IMG/VR virus record: IMGVR_UViG_3300036861_000386
Span: 1-44,808 of that record
Reading direction: 5' to 3' (one strand)
From: a virus
Length of the DNA stretch: 44,808 nt
Shown piece by piece: positions 1-6,463 of this stretch; the stretch's first letter is position 1; each line of letters begins with the position of its first letter. Made by a program: the position numbers and the translations under genes. Below the pieces are notes generated by a model. It ran no database searches, was not told where the DNA came from, and saw only the letters and a program-made list of their open reading frames with translations.

Positions 1-1
1 C

Positions 2-226
2 GTGGTCGAGCACACCGTGCCACCCCCGGACATCGTCGACACCGACGAAGCCACCCACCTCGAGCAGCAGGCCCGGCTGCGGCACGCCAACCGGCTCATC
101 GACCGCACCCTCACCGCGCAGTCGCTGCTGTACCCGGAGGACCGCAACACCGAACTGGTCAACCTGTGCCTGGAGTTGCGGTCGACGCTGTGGCCGTCCG
201 AGCCGACGATCCCAGGGCGGTCGTGA
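2..226 (+). CDS. small hypothetical early protein
   Basis: Seventy-four residues, starting at a GTG one base from the window edge, so the true start may lie upstream. The product is acidic at the N-terminus, then Arg/Leu rich and probably helical, with no recognisable domain. Its TGA stop overlaps the ATG of the next gene (TGATG), the coupling style used throughout this operon. Function unknown. Confidence 0.55.
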   Translation: MVEHTVPPPDIVDTDEATHLEQQARLRHANRLIDRTLTAQSLLYPEDRNTELVNLCLELRSTLWPSEPTIPGRS

Positions 227-831
227 TGGGCGGACAGTATCCGCGCTTCGACCCGGACGCCGAGTTGCTCGTCGACGCGCACAACGGGCCGGAGCAATGG
301 ACCGGCCGCGACTGGAACGACTACGTCGACGCTGCCGTTCGCGATTCGACCATGGTGACGGCTCGGCTGCTCGCGTGTCCGGAACCCGTGACCGCCGTCG
401 CGTTCGTCCTGCCGGGTGGCGAGTCCACGGCGGCCGCGCTGCGCCGCGCCGAACAGGAACGCGACGCGGCGCTGGCCGAGGTGTCCGGCGTCCGTGCATC
501 ACTCGCCGAGCTCGCAGACGAAGTTGAAGACCTCAAGGCCACGCTCGCCATGCGCACCGGGCAACTGATGGCGTCCCGCCGACACGTCCAGCACGCCGAC
601 GCCGAACGCGACCTAGCCCCGCGCCGAGTTGGCGTCATGACCGGCCCGGATCACTACCTCGAGGCCGAGCGGCTGCTTCGACAGGCCGCGCTCGACCAGG
701 AGATGGAGGCCGCAGATCGCGACCGATTCATCGCGGCCGCGCAGGCGCACGCCACCCTCGCGCTCGCGGCTGCGACGGCGGTTGTCGCCGATGACGAGGC
801 CGAATGGAAGACGGTGATCTCCGATGCCTGA
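226..831 (+). CDS. coiled-coil early protein
   Basis: About 201 residues from the ATG that overlaps the previous stop. An in-frame GTG at 166 would extend it into the upstream gene and is less likely. Residues 1-60 look globular (a WTGRDWNDYVDA stretch). Residues 65-120 form an Ala/Glu/Arg heptad-like coiled coil, and the C-terminal third is a second Ala/Glu-rich helical stretch (LRQAALDQEMEAADRD). No catalytic motif is visible. Small coiled-coil proteins of this kind are common in actinophage early operons, without known roles. Confidence 0.75.
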   Translation: MGGQYPRFDPDAELLVDAHNGPEQWTGRDWNDYVDAAVRDSTMVTARLLACPEPVTAVAFVLPGGESTAAALRRAEQERDAALAEVSGVRASLAELADEVEDLKATLAMRTGQLMASRRHVQHADAERDLAPRRVGVMTGPDHYLEAERLLRQAALDQEMEAADRDRFIAAAQAHATLALAAATAVVADDEAEWKTVISDA

Positions 832-852
832 GCCGTACCGCGCGAGGCGGCG

Positions 853-1368
853 ATGACCAGCCGCGCGCCGCATCCGTTCGTCGCCGACCCGAACCTGCCA
901 GCCGACCACCGCGGCCGCCGGGTGTGCGCCGCCTGCCACCTGATCGGCCGGCCCGACGACCCACGCCATGCCATGCCGGACGTGCCAGAACAGGCCGAAT
1001 ACCGCCGCCGCGCTGGCGAGAAGGGGAACGACATGGAGGCCATCGAGACGATCCCGCTGTTCGACGAACCGCCGCGGCCGGTGCTCAAAGCCGCCAAGAC
1101 GCTCGCGCAGGCTGAACGCGACGCACGTCCCTCGTGGACGAAGTACACCGGCAAGCGCGTGGCATGCGATGAGTGCGTGGTGTATCTGCACGAGAACCGC
1201 GTCACCGTTCCGCTGCCCCGTAGCGCCACCCGCGTGCGCACCGTCCGCGCCACCGGCGAGCAGTTGCGGTTGTGCAAGGAGCACGCCGAGCCGCGTCAGC
1301 GTGCCGACCAGGAAGCCGCCGAGGAGAAGAAGGCCAGCCCGCAGCCGATGAACCGGGTCGGAGGCTAG
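853..1368 (+). CDS. Cys-pair zinc-binding-like protein
   Basis: A 171-residue protein starting 21 bp after the previous stop. It has two separate Cys pairs: CAAC near residue 25, followed by His residues, and CDEC near residue 104, followed by a later Cys-x-x-His (LCKEH) near residue 144. These suggest one or two structural zinc sites. The C-terminus is a charged Glu/Lys tail. The middle (residues 55-65, GEKGNDMEAIETIP) contains an ATG preceded by GAGAAGGGGAACGAC, so a shorter product starting at about 1033 is possible. Specific function unknown. Confidence 0.7.
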   Translation: MTSRAPHPFVADPNLPADHRGRRVCAACHLIGRPDDPRHAMPDVPEQAEYRRRAGEKGNDMEAIETIPLFDEPPRPVLKAAKTLAQAERDARPSWTKYTGKRVACDECVVYLHENRVTVPLPRSATRVRTVRATGEQLRLCKEHAEPRQRADQEAAEEKKASPQPMNRVGG

Positions 1369-1374
1369 GCGCGT

Positions 1375-2082
1375 ATGCCCATCAGGTTCCAAGTCGACCC
1401 CGACTTCTACGACCACCCCAAGACCATCGACTTGAGCGACGCAGCCACAGCGCTGTGGACTCGGGCCGGCTCGTACTCGACGGCGAAGTTGCTCGACGGC
1501 TTCGTCCCAGACGGCGCGCTCGTCCGACTGTCCAAGGTGCCAGACGAGGCGTCAGGAGAGCTGGTGCGTCGCAGGTTGTGGCGACGAGTCCGCGGCGGCT
1601 TCCAATTCCACCAGTGGGGGGAAAGGAACCTGACACGAGAGCGCATCGAGGACGACAGAAGACATGAACGGGAAAAGAAGCGGCGACAACGCGAGGAAGG
1701 ACGAGGAAACACGGACCAGCAGGTCAATCCACAATCTGTCCCCACGGGACACAGGTGGGGACAGGACCGGGACTCCCGGGGGAGTCCCAACGGCTCTGTG
1801 TCTGTGTCTGAGTCTGTGTCTTTAAGGGGGGGTAGTTCTAGGAGCTCAACTCACGCACGCGCGCGCGAACGGCCGCCCCCCCAATGCCCCGAACACCTCG
1901 ACAACCCCAACCCACCGGACTGCGGCCGATGCGCCGATGCTCGCCGGGCCCGGGACCGCTGGGACGCCGCCGCCGCCGCTCGTGAACGCGCAACCCCCCG
2001 CTGCCGCGAGCACCGTGGCCAGCCCGCGCACAACTGCGCGCTGTGCCGATCCGAACAACTCGCCGACCAGGAGACCCCGTGA
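1375..2082 (+). CDS. replisome-organiser-like N-terminal domain with tandem Cys/His tail
   Basis: The 235-residue product has two parts. Residues 1-90 (IRFQVDPDFYDHPKTI, then LWRRVRGGFQFHQWGERN) match the pattern of the winged-helix N-domain seen in phage replisome organisers and DnaD/DnaT-like initiators, in which a hydrophobic FHxW motif follows the wing. A basic and Ser/Thr-rich linker follows. The C-terminus carries two copies of Cys-x-Glu-His...Cys-x2-Cys (CPEHLDNPNPPDCGRC and CREHRGQPAHNCALC), probably two small zinc modules. The linker DNA has four copies of a TCTGTG-like hexamer and then seven consecutive G. The role in replication initiation is inferred; no helicase loader or primase is in the window. 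Confidence 0.65.
   Translation: MPIRFQVDPDFYDHPKTIDLSDAATALWTRAGSYSTAKLLDGFVPDGALVRLSKVPDEASGELVRRRLWRRVRGGFQFHQWGERNLTRERIEDDRRHEREKKRRQREEGRGNTDQQVNPQSVPTGHRWGQDRDSRGSPNGSVSVSESVSLRGGSSRSSTHARARERPPPQCPEHLDNPNPPDCGRCADARRARDRWDAAAAARERATPRCREHRGQPAHNCALCRSEQLADQETP
1795..1832 (+). repeat. TCTGTG hexamer repeats and G7 run inside the coding region
   Basis: Four near-identical hexamers (TCTGTG, one variant TCTGAG) occupy 1795-1818 and encode Ser-Val/Glu alternation. They are followed at 1826-1832 by GGGGGGG within TTA-AGG-GGG-GGT. A slip of one base backwards on the G run meets TAG at 1833, which would give a short product lacking the Cys/His tail. Confidence 0.8.
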
Positions 2083-2342
2083 TCGTCCTACTCGGCCGCC
2101 GGCACGTCGGTGCGGTCTTCCGCCACCTGCGCCTGGCCCACGGCATCGGCGTGACCGAACTCGGCCGCCGGGTCTACGCCGACCGCGGAACCATCTACGA
2201 CCGGGAGAGCGGCCGCTACGGCTTCCACACCGAAGCGCTCATCGCGACCGCCGCCGTGTTCGGCTTTGACGTGGCGTTGATGCCGAAGCGGCATCCCGGC
2301 GCACGCCCCACCGGCACCGGCTGGCCCGAGGTGACCCGATGA
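2079..2342 (+). CDS. small XRE-like helix-turn-helix protein
   Basis: Eighty-seven residues from the GTG that overlaps the previous TGA (GTGA). A longer in-frame ATG at 2043 lies inside the upstream gene. The body (VFRHLRLAHGIGVTELGRR, then a DRGTIYDRESGR stretch) fits an XRE-type helix-turn-helix: helix 2 and recognition helix around residues 22-45, then an amphipathic tail. It is embedded in the early operon, so it is probably a minor regulator or DNA-binding accessory and not the immunity repressor. Confidence 0.7.
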   Translation: MIVLLGRRHVGAVFRHLRLAHGIGVTELGRRVYADRGTIYDRESGRYGFHTEALIATAAVFGFDVALMPKRHPGARPTGTGWPEVTR

Positions 2343-2542
2343 GCGCCGTCCCCGCGTGGTTCGGCATCTACTGCGACCACCTGATCGAGACCTGTCCACA
2401 CCGCATGCGCGCTCGGCCACAACTCGAACGGCAAGGCCACTGGCGGCAGTGCATAGACACCGTCGACCCGGACGGCACCGACCTGTGCGGCTGGTGCGTC
2501 CGCGTCTGGAAATCCCGCAACCGGCGCGAGGTGACCGCGTGA
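2339..2542 (+). CDS. small Cys-rich zinc-type protein
   Basis: Sixty-seven residues, with an ATGA overlap to the gene before and a GTGA overlap to the gene after. Cys residues at about 12, 19, 38, 49 and 52 include a CGWC pair, with His residues near 14 and 21. A single zinc site is plausible. It is rich in Arg and Trp. No family is recognised. Confidence 0.7.
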   Translation: MSAVPAWFGIYCDHLIETCPHRMRARPQLERQGHWRQCIDTVDPDGTDLCGWCVRVWKSRNRREVTA

Positions 2543-2793
2543 AGTCGACCTACGACCCGATCGCACTCGCACGGCCGGCCACGCCCCACGTCACGCGCCG
2601 GCAACTCGAGATCCTGCGGCTCATCGCCGACGGTCACAACGACCACCAGATCGGCGAACGGCTGCACATCAGCCACCACACCGTCCGGCTGCACAACTCG
2701 GCGATGTACGCCGCACTCGAAGCGACCGGCCGCGCCCACGCCGTAGCGATCGCCTACCGCACCGGCCTACTCGACACGGAAGTGCCGCAGTGA
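2539..2793 (+). CDS. LuxR/GerE-type helix-turn-helix protein
   Basis: Eighty-four residues from the GTG overlapping the previous stop. Residues 15-80 form a stand-alone LuxR C-terminal domain: VTRRQLEILRLIADGHND, then QIGERLHISHHTVRLHNSAM, then a final helix with the AVAIAYRTGLL ending typical of GerE domains. There is no sensory domain, as in many actinophage and actinobacterial orphan LuxR domains. It likely binds DNA as a dimer; its target is unknown. The last codon overlaps the next gene (GTGA). Confidence 0.85.
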   Translation: MKSTYDPIALARPATPHVTRRQLEILRLIADGHNDHQIGERLHISHHTVRLHNSAMYAALEATGRAHAVAIAYRTGLLDTEVPQ

Positions 2794-3266
2794 TCGGCCG
2801 GACCTACCTCGAACGCAGCCGCCCCGTCGTGGTGCTCATCCGCTGGGGACCCGGCGGCGGCCCCCGCAACGTGCTCATCCGCCGCGAAGACGGCACCCAA
2901 GTGGTCCGACCGTTCCGTGGACTACGCCGAATCCAGGAGAACCCGATGACCTGCACCCCGCAATGCATCCACCCCGCACCGTCACAGGCGCACTGCGGGT
3001 CGGAATCGTGCCATCGCACGTTCGGCGGGGTGTCCGGCTTCGACGCGCACCGGCGCGGCGGCCGGTGCATCGATCCCGCCACGATCACCAAGGACGGCGG
3101 CATGCACCTCGACGCGAACGGAATCTGGCGATGGAACAGACGCAGTTCGTACCCACATGCCGATTCCGCCCGGAGCTGCGAGCCGCAGACGGCCGAACTC
3201 TCGGTGATGTCCTCGACGGGCGGTGCCCGGGATCGCGTACCGCAAGACCACCGGCCCGGTCGGTAA
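2790..3266 (+). CDS. FDXHR-type zinc protein fused behind a small actinophage domain
   Basis: The frame is open for 158 residues. Residues 1-50 form a compact beta-rich unit (PVVVLIRWGPGGGPRNVLIR, then VVRPFRGLRR). From Met53 (position 2946, preceded by AGGAGAACCCG) begins an FDXHR-type zinc-binding domain: Cys pairs, then FGGVSGFDAHRRGGRC, then a DANGIWRW ending. No stop separates the two, so the product is either one fusion or two overlapping starts. The last 40 residues (after about 3140) look like out-of-frame sequence and cover the 55-bp permuted repeat at 3199-3253, suggesting that the natural end of the gene was disturbed. Confidence 0.65.
   Translation: MIGRTYLERSRPVVVLIRWGPGGGPRNVLIRREDGTQVVRPFRGLRRIQENPMTCTPQCIHPAPSQAHCGSESCHRTFGGVSGFDAHRRGGRCIDPATITKDGGMHLDANGIWRWNRRSSYPHADSARSCEPQTAELSVMSSTGGARDRVPQDHRPGR
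3199..3253 (+). repeat. permuted inverted repeat, copy 1 (block order A-B)
   Basis: Block A (3199-3227, TCTCGGTGATG...GGTGCC) runs directly into block B (3225-3253, GCCCGGGATCG...ACCACCG), sharing GCC. Both 29-bp blocks recur exactly, but in B-A order, on the opposite strand at 44445-44502. Confidence 0.9.
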
Positions 3267-3333
3267 GGACCTCGCCGATACGCAGCAGCGGCTGAACGCG
3301 GTAGTCGCCGCCACACCGAAGGAGGCCCGATGA
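3223..3333 (+). CDS. possible small or truncated ORF coupled to the XRE gene
   Basis: A 36-residue frame from a GTG at 3223 (PGIAYRKTTGPVGKDLADTQ...) ends with a TGA that overlaps the ATG of the XRE gene at 3330, as expected for this operon. It opens only after a TGA at 3205 and begins inside the permuted repeat, so it may be the 3' remnant of a longer gene. A competing frame, 3131-3295 (MEQTQFVPTCRFRPEL...), has a reasonable N-terminus but then degenerates. Neither can be called with confidence. Confidence 0.3.
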   Translation: MPGIAYRKTTGPVGKDLADTQQRLNAVVAATPKEAR

Positions 3334-3731
3334 CTGCGCATCCGGTCCGTGACGAGTTAGCCCGGGTCGGCCTTGCCGTCGCCGCCGCGCGGAAGGCTGC
3401 GGGACTCACCCAACAGCAACTCGCGTCCGCGTCCCACATGAGCCGAACCAGCATCGCCAACATCGAGACCGGGCGGCAAGGCGTGCCATCGGCCGCACTC
3501 GTGGAAATCGCCGCAGCACTGGGTACAAGCACGTCGCTGCTGCTCGGCGAGAACTCGATCGCCGACTCGCGGATACCGACCGCGCTGGCGGTCGCCGTGA
3601 CCAGCCAACAGCGCGAGATCACCCGCCTGCTGCATCAGATGAGCGAGACCTTATGCGACCTGGCGACCGCGTCGGAGCGCCTGGAGAAGGTCATCGCCGC
3701 CTGGGAAACCCGACCGGAGGGAATCCGATGA
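3330..3731 (+). CDS. XRE-family transcriptional regulator
   Basis: A 133-residue protein. Residues 8-68 are a clear XRE/Cro-C1 helix-turn-helix: VGLAVAAARKAAGLTQQQLA, then SHMSRTSIANIETGRQGVPS, then a helix ending IAAALGTSTSLLL. Residues 80-133 form an amphipathic helix or coiled coil likely used for dimerisation. RBS GGAGG lies 6-7 bp before the ATG. It sits inside the rightward early operon with no divergent partner, so it is more likely an operon regulator than the lysogeny repressor. Confidence 0.88.
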   Translation: MTAHPVRDELARVGLAVAAARKAAGLTQQQLASASHMSRTSIANIETGRQGVPSAALVEIAAALGTSTSLLLGENSIADSRIPTALAVAVTSQQREITRLLHQMSETLCDLATASERLEKVIAAWETRPEGIR

Positions 3732-3913
3732 AGCCATGGTGGCCACACTGCGACGACCCGGTCCGCTGCTACATGCACCTCTCCGCCTGGCCCACCCGCT
3801 GGTGCGGCTGCCGCTGCATCCGGTGCCGGATCGCCCACGCCATCCGTTGGGATCTCAACTGCAGGAACCTGTGGCAACGACCGACCTCGCCACCTAAGAA
3901 GAACCGCCGATGA
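3728..3913 (+). CDS. small Cys-rich protein
   Basis: Sixty-one residues from the ATG that overlaps the XRE gene stop (ATGA). The sequence has PHCDDPVRCYMHLSAWPTRW followed by CGCRCIRCRIAH, five to six Cys with neighbouring His, pointing to one or two zinc sites. The short, basic tail ends PPKKNRR. A similar Cys/Trp arrangement is common among actinophage early proteins; the function is unknown. Confidence 0.75.
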   Translation: MKPWWPHCDDPVRCYMHLSAWPTRWCGCRCIRCRIAHAIRWDLNCRNLWQRPTSPPKKNRR

Positions 3914-4092
3914 CCGGTGAAGGGCGTCGGGACCTGCGCCGATACCGGCAAGGCGCAGGGAAAATCCCGAAAACCCACCGCGCCGCCGACTACGGCAACG
4001 GCCGCAAAGGCGGCTGCGCCATCACCGCGCTCGCACTGGCGGCAATGCCCGCGGCCGGCGTGTGGGCGCTCATTGAACGGCTGGTGAGCTGA
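3910..4092 (+). CDS. small protein with one possible membrane helix
   Basis: Sixty residues, ATGA-coupled to the previous gene. The basic N-terminus (DLRRYRQGAGKIPKTHR) is followed by a hydrophobic stretch at about 36-56 (CAITALALAAMPAAGVWALI) that could span the membrane once. No known family. Its stop overlaps the next ATG (TGATG). Confidence 0.7.
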   Translation: MTGEGRRDLRRYRQGAGKIPKTHRAADYGNGRKGGCAITALALAAMPAAGVWALIERLVS

Positions 4093-4307
4093 TGACGACG
4101 TACGAGGAATGGCGCGTCACCGCGCGCATAGACGGAGGGCCGTACGAGTTCACATGGTCCCCGATGCGGAATCCGCACCTTGGCGATCCGGAGTCGGCTG
4201 CTCGCCGCTTCATCACGGTGATGGGAGGGCACGTCGCGTGGGAAGAGGGTCCGCATCTGCATCGCCGCACCGTGACCCTGACCGAATGGGAGCCGATGGA
4301 CGTATGA
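4092..4307 (+). CDS. hypothetical early protein
   Basis: Seventy-one residues, coupled on both sides (TGATG before, ATGA after). Beta-rich, with several Trp and His residues (EEWRVTARIDGGPYEFTW, then GGHVAWEEGPHLHRRTVTLTEW). No recognised domain. Codon use matches its neighbours, so it is likely a real gene. Confidence 0.75.
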   Translation: MTTYEEWRVTARIDGGPYEFTWSPMRNPHLGDPESAARRFITVMGGHVAWEEGPHLHRRTVTLTEWEPMDV

Positions 4308-4585
4308 CCGACATCCCGATCCATGAAGGGCTCGTCGTCCACCCCGGCGACACCCTCGTCATCCGACTCGACCGGGGCGTATCCGTCCACGAACTCGACC
4401 AGTTCAACGCCGCTTTGCAGGAGAAAGCCAGAGAGGGTGGCTACCGGGTGGTCGTTATCGCCGCCGACCAGCTCGCCGTGGCCCGCCCGGATAAGGGACG
4501 TATCGCCGCACTGGAGCAGCGGATCGCGGACCTCGAATACGCAGCCGAGAGCGAGCGGGAACTCCGGATGGGCGACGACCTGTGA
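4304..4585 (+). CDS. hypothetical protein with C-terminal coiled coil
   Basis: Ninety-three residues from the ATG overlapping the preceding stop. The N-terminal half is alpha/beta (VVHPGDTLVIRLDRGVS, then GYRVVVIAADQLAV). Residues 66-90 form a heptad-like coiled coil (RIAALEQRIADLEYAAESER). This GDTLVIR...VVVIxADQLAV layout recurs in small phage proteins of unknown role. An upstream extension to 4109 would overlap the previous gene out of frame and is rejected. Confidence 0.78.
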   Translation: MTDIPIHEGLVVHPGDTLVIRLDRGVSVHELDQFNAALQEKAREGGYRVVVIAADQLAVARPDKGRIAALEQRIADLEYAAESERELRMGDDL

Positions 4586-4800
4586 TGAGCGATCTGACGT
4601 TCTGGCTGATCGTCGACGCCGTGATCTGGGGCTACAACCTGGTGCTCGGCGCACGCGCCTTCGCCGACTGGCTGCGCTGGCGCAAGATCGACGCCTGGTT
4701 CCGGGACCATCCGACCGGGATCGCCGTCAACCTGACACCGCCGACCGTGGCCGAACTCAACGCAGCCGTGTGGATGCGCGATCTCTCGGAGCGCTCATGA
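4585..4800 (+). CDS. small membrane-anchored protein
   Basis: Seventy-one residues from the ATG in TGATG; a GTG one codon earlier is also possible. Residues 5-27 (FWLIVDAVIWGYNLVLGA) form an N-terminal membrane helix, followed by a basic Trp-rich segment and a cytoplasmic tail. Coupled to the next gene by ATGA. Function unknown. Confidence 0.72.
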   Translation: MSDLTFWLIVDAVIWGYNLVLGARAFADWLRWRKIDAWFRDHPTGIAVNLTPPTVAELNAAVWMRDLSERS

Positions 4801-5693
4801 ACCAGCCAACGTGCGACATCTGCGGTGATCCGACCGACGGCTATTGCTGTCGGCGATGCTGCGACGAGACCGCCCGATACCTGCGCCACGTCGTCGACTT
4901 GGCGGCCGAGGTCGAGACCAACGTGGCCCGGCTGGCCCGCTACGCGTCCCGTGGCGGCCGTAGAGCCGCCGACCCATACCCGGACCACACCCCGGACCTT
5001 CCAACCCCGCAGACGCGCCCTGAGACGTTCGCGTGGGCCGCATCCCGCGAGCAACCCGAACGCAACGCGCTACGCCCCGAACCGCTGCCCGTCGACCTGA
5101 ACGCGTCCGCACGCGCCGCCGTCGCGTTCAACCACGTCACCACGTGGGCGCGCACCGTTGAAGACGACCGTGGCATCCTCGTGCCCGATGTGCGGCCCGG
5201 CGGACACCCGGCCGCCGTCGCCGCCCGGTATCTGCTCGAGCAGCTCAGTTGGATGCGCCAGCAGCGGTTTGCTGCCGAAGCGTTCGACCAACTCAAGGCC
5301 GCCGGCTCGGTCATTCAGCGGATCGTGGACCGGCCACCCGACGAAGAGATTGTCGGGCGCTGCGAATGCCAGGCGTACCTGTACGCGTACAAGGGCGCCA
5401 CCACCGTCACCTGCCCCAACGCCGAATGCCGGCTACGGTGGGACGTGGAGACGTCGCGGCGGAAGCTGTGGGATGCGCTGCCCGGCTACCTGATGACCGC
5501 GTCCGAGGCCGCCCTGCTGCTCATGCTCCACGGCATCGGCAGATACGACCGGCGACGGTGGGCGAAGACCATCGTGATGTGGGGACAACGCGGCCTGATC
5601 ACCGCTCACGGCGAGATCGACGGCGCCCCGGTCTACCTGTTCGGCGACATCCGCGAACGTGCGACACGCAGCCAAGACGTGCCCGCAGTGTGA
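4797..5693 (+). CDS. zinc-finger protein with C-terminal winged-helix-like region
   Basis: A 298-residue protein from the ATGA-coupled start. Residues 6-25 contain CDICGDPTDGYCCRRCC, a treble Cys cluster. Residues 195-220 contain CECQAYLYAYKGATTVTC and a further CPNAEC, a zinc ribbon. After it the sequence TASEAALLLMLHGIGRYDRR...WGQRGLITAHGEIDGAPVYLFGD reads as a helix-turn-helix with a wing. This layout of zinc ribbon then HTH is common in actinophage early regions and probably reflects nucleic-acid binding. It is the last member of the coupled block; a hairpin follows at 5745. Confidence 0.78.
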   Translation: MNQPTCDICGDPTDGYCCRRCCDETARYLRHVVDLAAEVETNVARLARYASRGGRRAADPYPDHTPDLPTPQTRPETFAWAASREQPERNALRPEPLPVDLNASARAAVAFNHVTTWARTVEDDRGILVPDVRPGGHPAAVAARYLLEQLSWMRQQRFAAEAFDQLKAAGSVIQRIVDRPPDEEIVGRCECQAYLYAYKGATTVTCPNAECRLRWDVETSRRKLWDALPGYLMTASEAALLLMLHGIGRYDRRRWAKTIVMWGQRGLITAHGEIDGAPVYLFGDIRERATRSQDVPAV

Positions 5694-5744
5694 TCGTTTG
5701 TTACGCTCGCTGTGGTCACGTGGTGGACGATCCGCCATGCCCTC

Positions 5745-5768
5745 AGCCCTGGCATACCAGCCGGGGCT
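5745..5768 (+). terminator. hairpin, likely terminator of the first early block
   Basis: AGCCCTGGC pairs with GCCGGGGCT (nine pairs, one of them G-T) around a six-base loop, followed by TTCGTCG. It lies in the 98-bp gap between the zinc-finger gene and the small membrane gene. Codon third positions in the gap are much less GC-rich than in the neighbouring genes, so I treat it as non-coding although a GTG at 5690 opens it in frame. Confidence 0.5.
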
Positions 5769-5791
5769 TTCGTCGTATCCGGGGAGGTTCG

Positions 5792-5926
5792 ATGCTCCTC
5801 GTCCTGCTTGCGCTCATCGCCTTCGCCTGCGCCGCCATCCTCGCCGGCATCCAACGCGCCTGGGCCGTCGCACTCATCGCCATCGGCCTAGCGCTGGTCA
5901 CCCTGCCCGGCCTACACCTGGGCTGA
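5792..5926 (+). CDS. small two-helix membrane protein
   Basis: Forty-four residues, almost entirely hydrophobic (MLLVLLALIAFACAAILAGI, then AWAVALIAIGLALVTLPGL), giving two membrane helices with a short basic turn (QRAW). The start is set by GGGGAGG five bases upstream of the ATG. An alternative GTG start at 5690 would add a Cys-bearing N-terminus. Function unknown; too short for the usual actinophage holins. Confidence 0.6.
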   Translation: MLLVLLALIAFACAAILAGIQRAWAVALIAIGLALVTLPGLHLG

Positions 5927-5929
5927 GCC

Positions 5930-6097
5930 ATGCATCGGGAGCAGCGGCGTGAGACGGAACGATGGGAACTGCAGAAGACCGTCTCAAAGCTGATGGATGA
6001 CGCGCCTGAGTGGCGAGACTGGTTTGACTGGCAACTCAGCCTGCTCGACCTGGAGTACGACCCGCACCACTGGATCACCATGGAGTGGATCAGGTAG
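5930..6097 (+). CDS. small acidic Trp-rich protein
   Basis: Fifty-five residues from the ATG four bases after the previous stop to a TAG three bases before the HNH gene. Helical and rich in Trp, Asp and Glu (KLMDDAPEWRDWFDWQLSLL, then a DPHHWITMEW ending). No family recognised. Tight packing between two genes supports it as real. Confidence 0.65.
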   Translation: MHREQRRETERWELQKTVSKLMDDAPEWRDWFDWQLSLLDLEYDPHHWITMEWIR

Positions 6098-6100
6098 CCC

Positions 6101-6463
6101 ATGCCGATGCGGCCCTGCCTTGGCGTGGGTGGTCGGACCTGCGGCAGGCTCACCACCCGCACCGACTCCCGCTGCGACACCTGTGCCAGCGAATGTCACC
6201 GGCTTAGGGACGCAGCCCGCGGCAACCGACACCAGCGCGGCTACGACGCCGAGCACGTGGCCAGGCGTGAAGCTCTGCTGCCCTTCGCCTACGACAAGCC
6301 GTGCCCACGCTGCGGTGAGCTGATGCTGCATGGCCAAGCGCTGGACCTGGACCACAGCACACCACTGCGCACCGACCGCACATCCCGTGGTGATCGCATA
6401 TGCCATTCGCATTGCAACCGTGCTGGACTCGGTGACTCCGCGCCATCAACCCTGCTCGCGTGA
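6101..6463 (+). CDS. HNH endonuclease next to the terminase genes
   Basis: A 120-residue protein with zinc Cys pairs (CDTCASECHRLR near 25-36, CPRCGELM near 68-75) framing an HNH core: LDLDHSTPLRTD, then GDRICHSHCNRA near 85-106. The N-terminal CLGVGGRTCGRLT pattern and the GYDAEHVARREALLPFAY segment are typical of the small HNH proteins encoded directly before P27-type terminases. In HK97-like phages such HNH proteins assist cos cleavage by the terminase; that role is inferred from position. It is the last gene before the presumed cos region. Confidence 0.88.
   Translation: MPMRPCLGVGGRTCGRLTTRTDSRCDTCASECHRLRDAARGNRHQRGYDAEHVARREALLPFAYDKPCPRCGELMLHGQALDLDHSTPLRTDRTSRGDRICHSHCNRAGLGDSAPSTLLA

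Noticed and set aside
3131-3295. 54-codon frame starting MEQTQF
   Set aside because: Plausible start but the second half is Arg/Pro/Ser-rich and lies over the permuted repeat; kept only as a note under the 3223 entry.
3330-3731. XRE protein as the immunity repressor
   Set aside because: It lies inside a coupled rightward early operon without a divergent promoter; the 40243 gene fits the repressor role much better.
4323-4796. N-terminal extension of the zinc-finger gene at 4797
   Set aside because: It would overlap two coupled genes out of frame; the ATGA-coupled ATG at 4797 starts right before the Cys cluster.
5690-5791. Cys-bearing extension of the small membrane gene
   Set aside because: Third-position GC is far lower than in neighbours, a hairpin lies inside, and a better RBS precedes the ATG at 5792.
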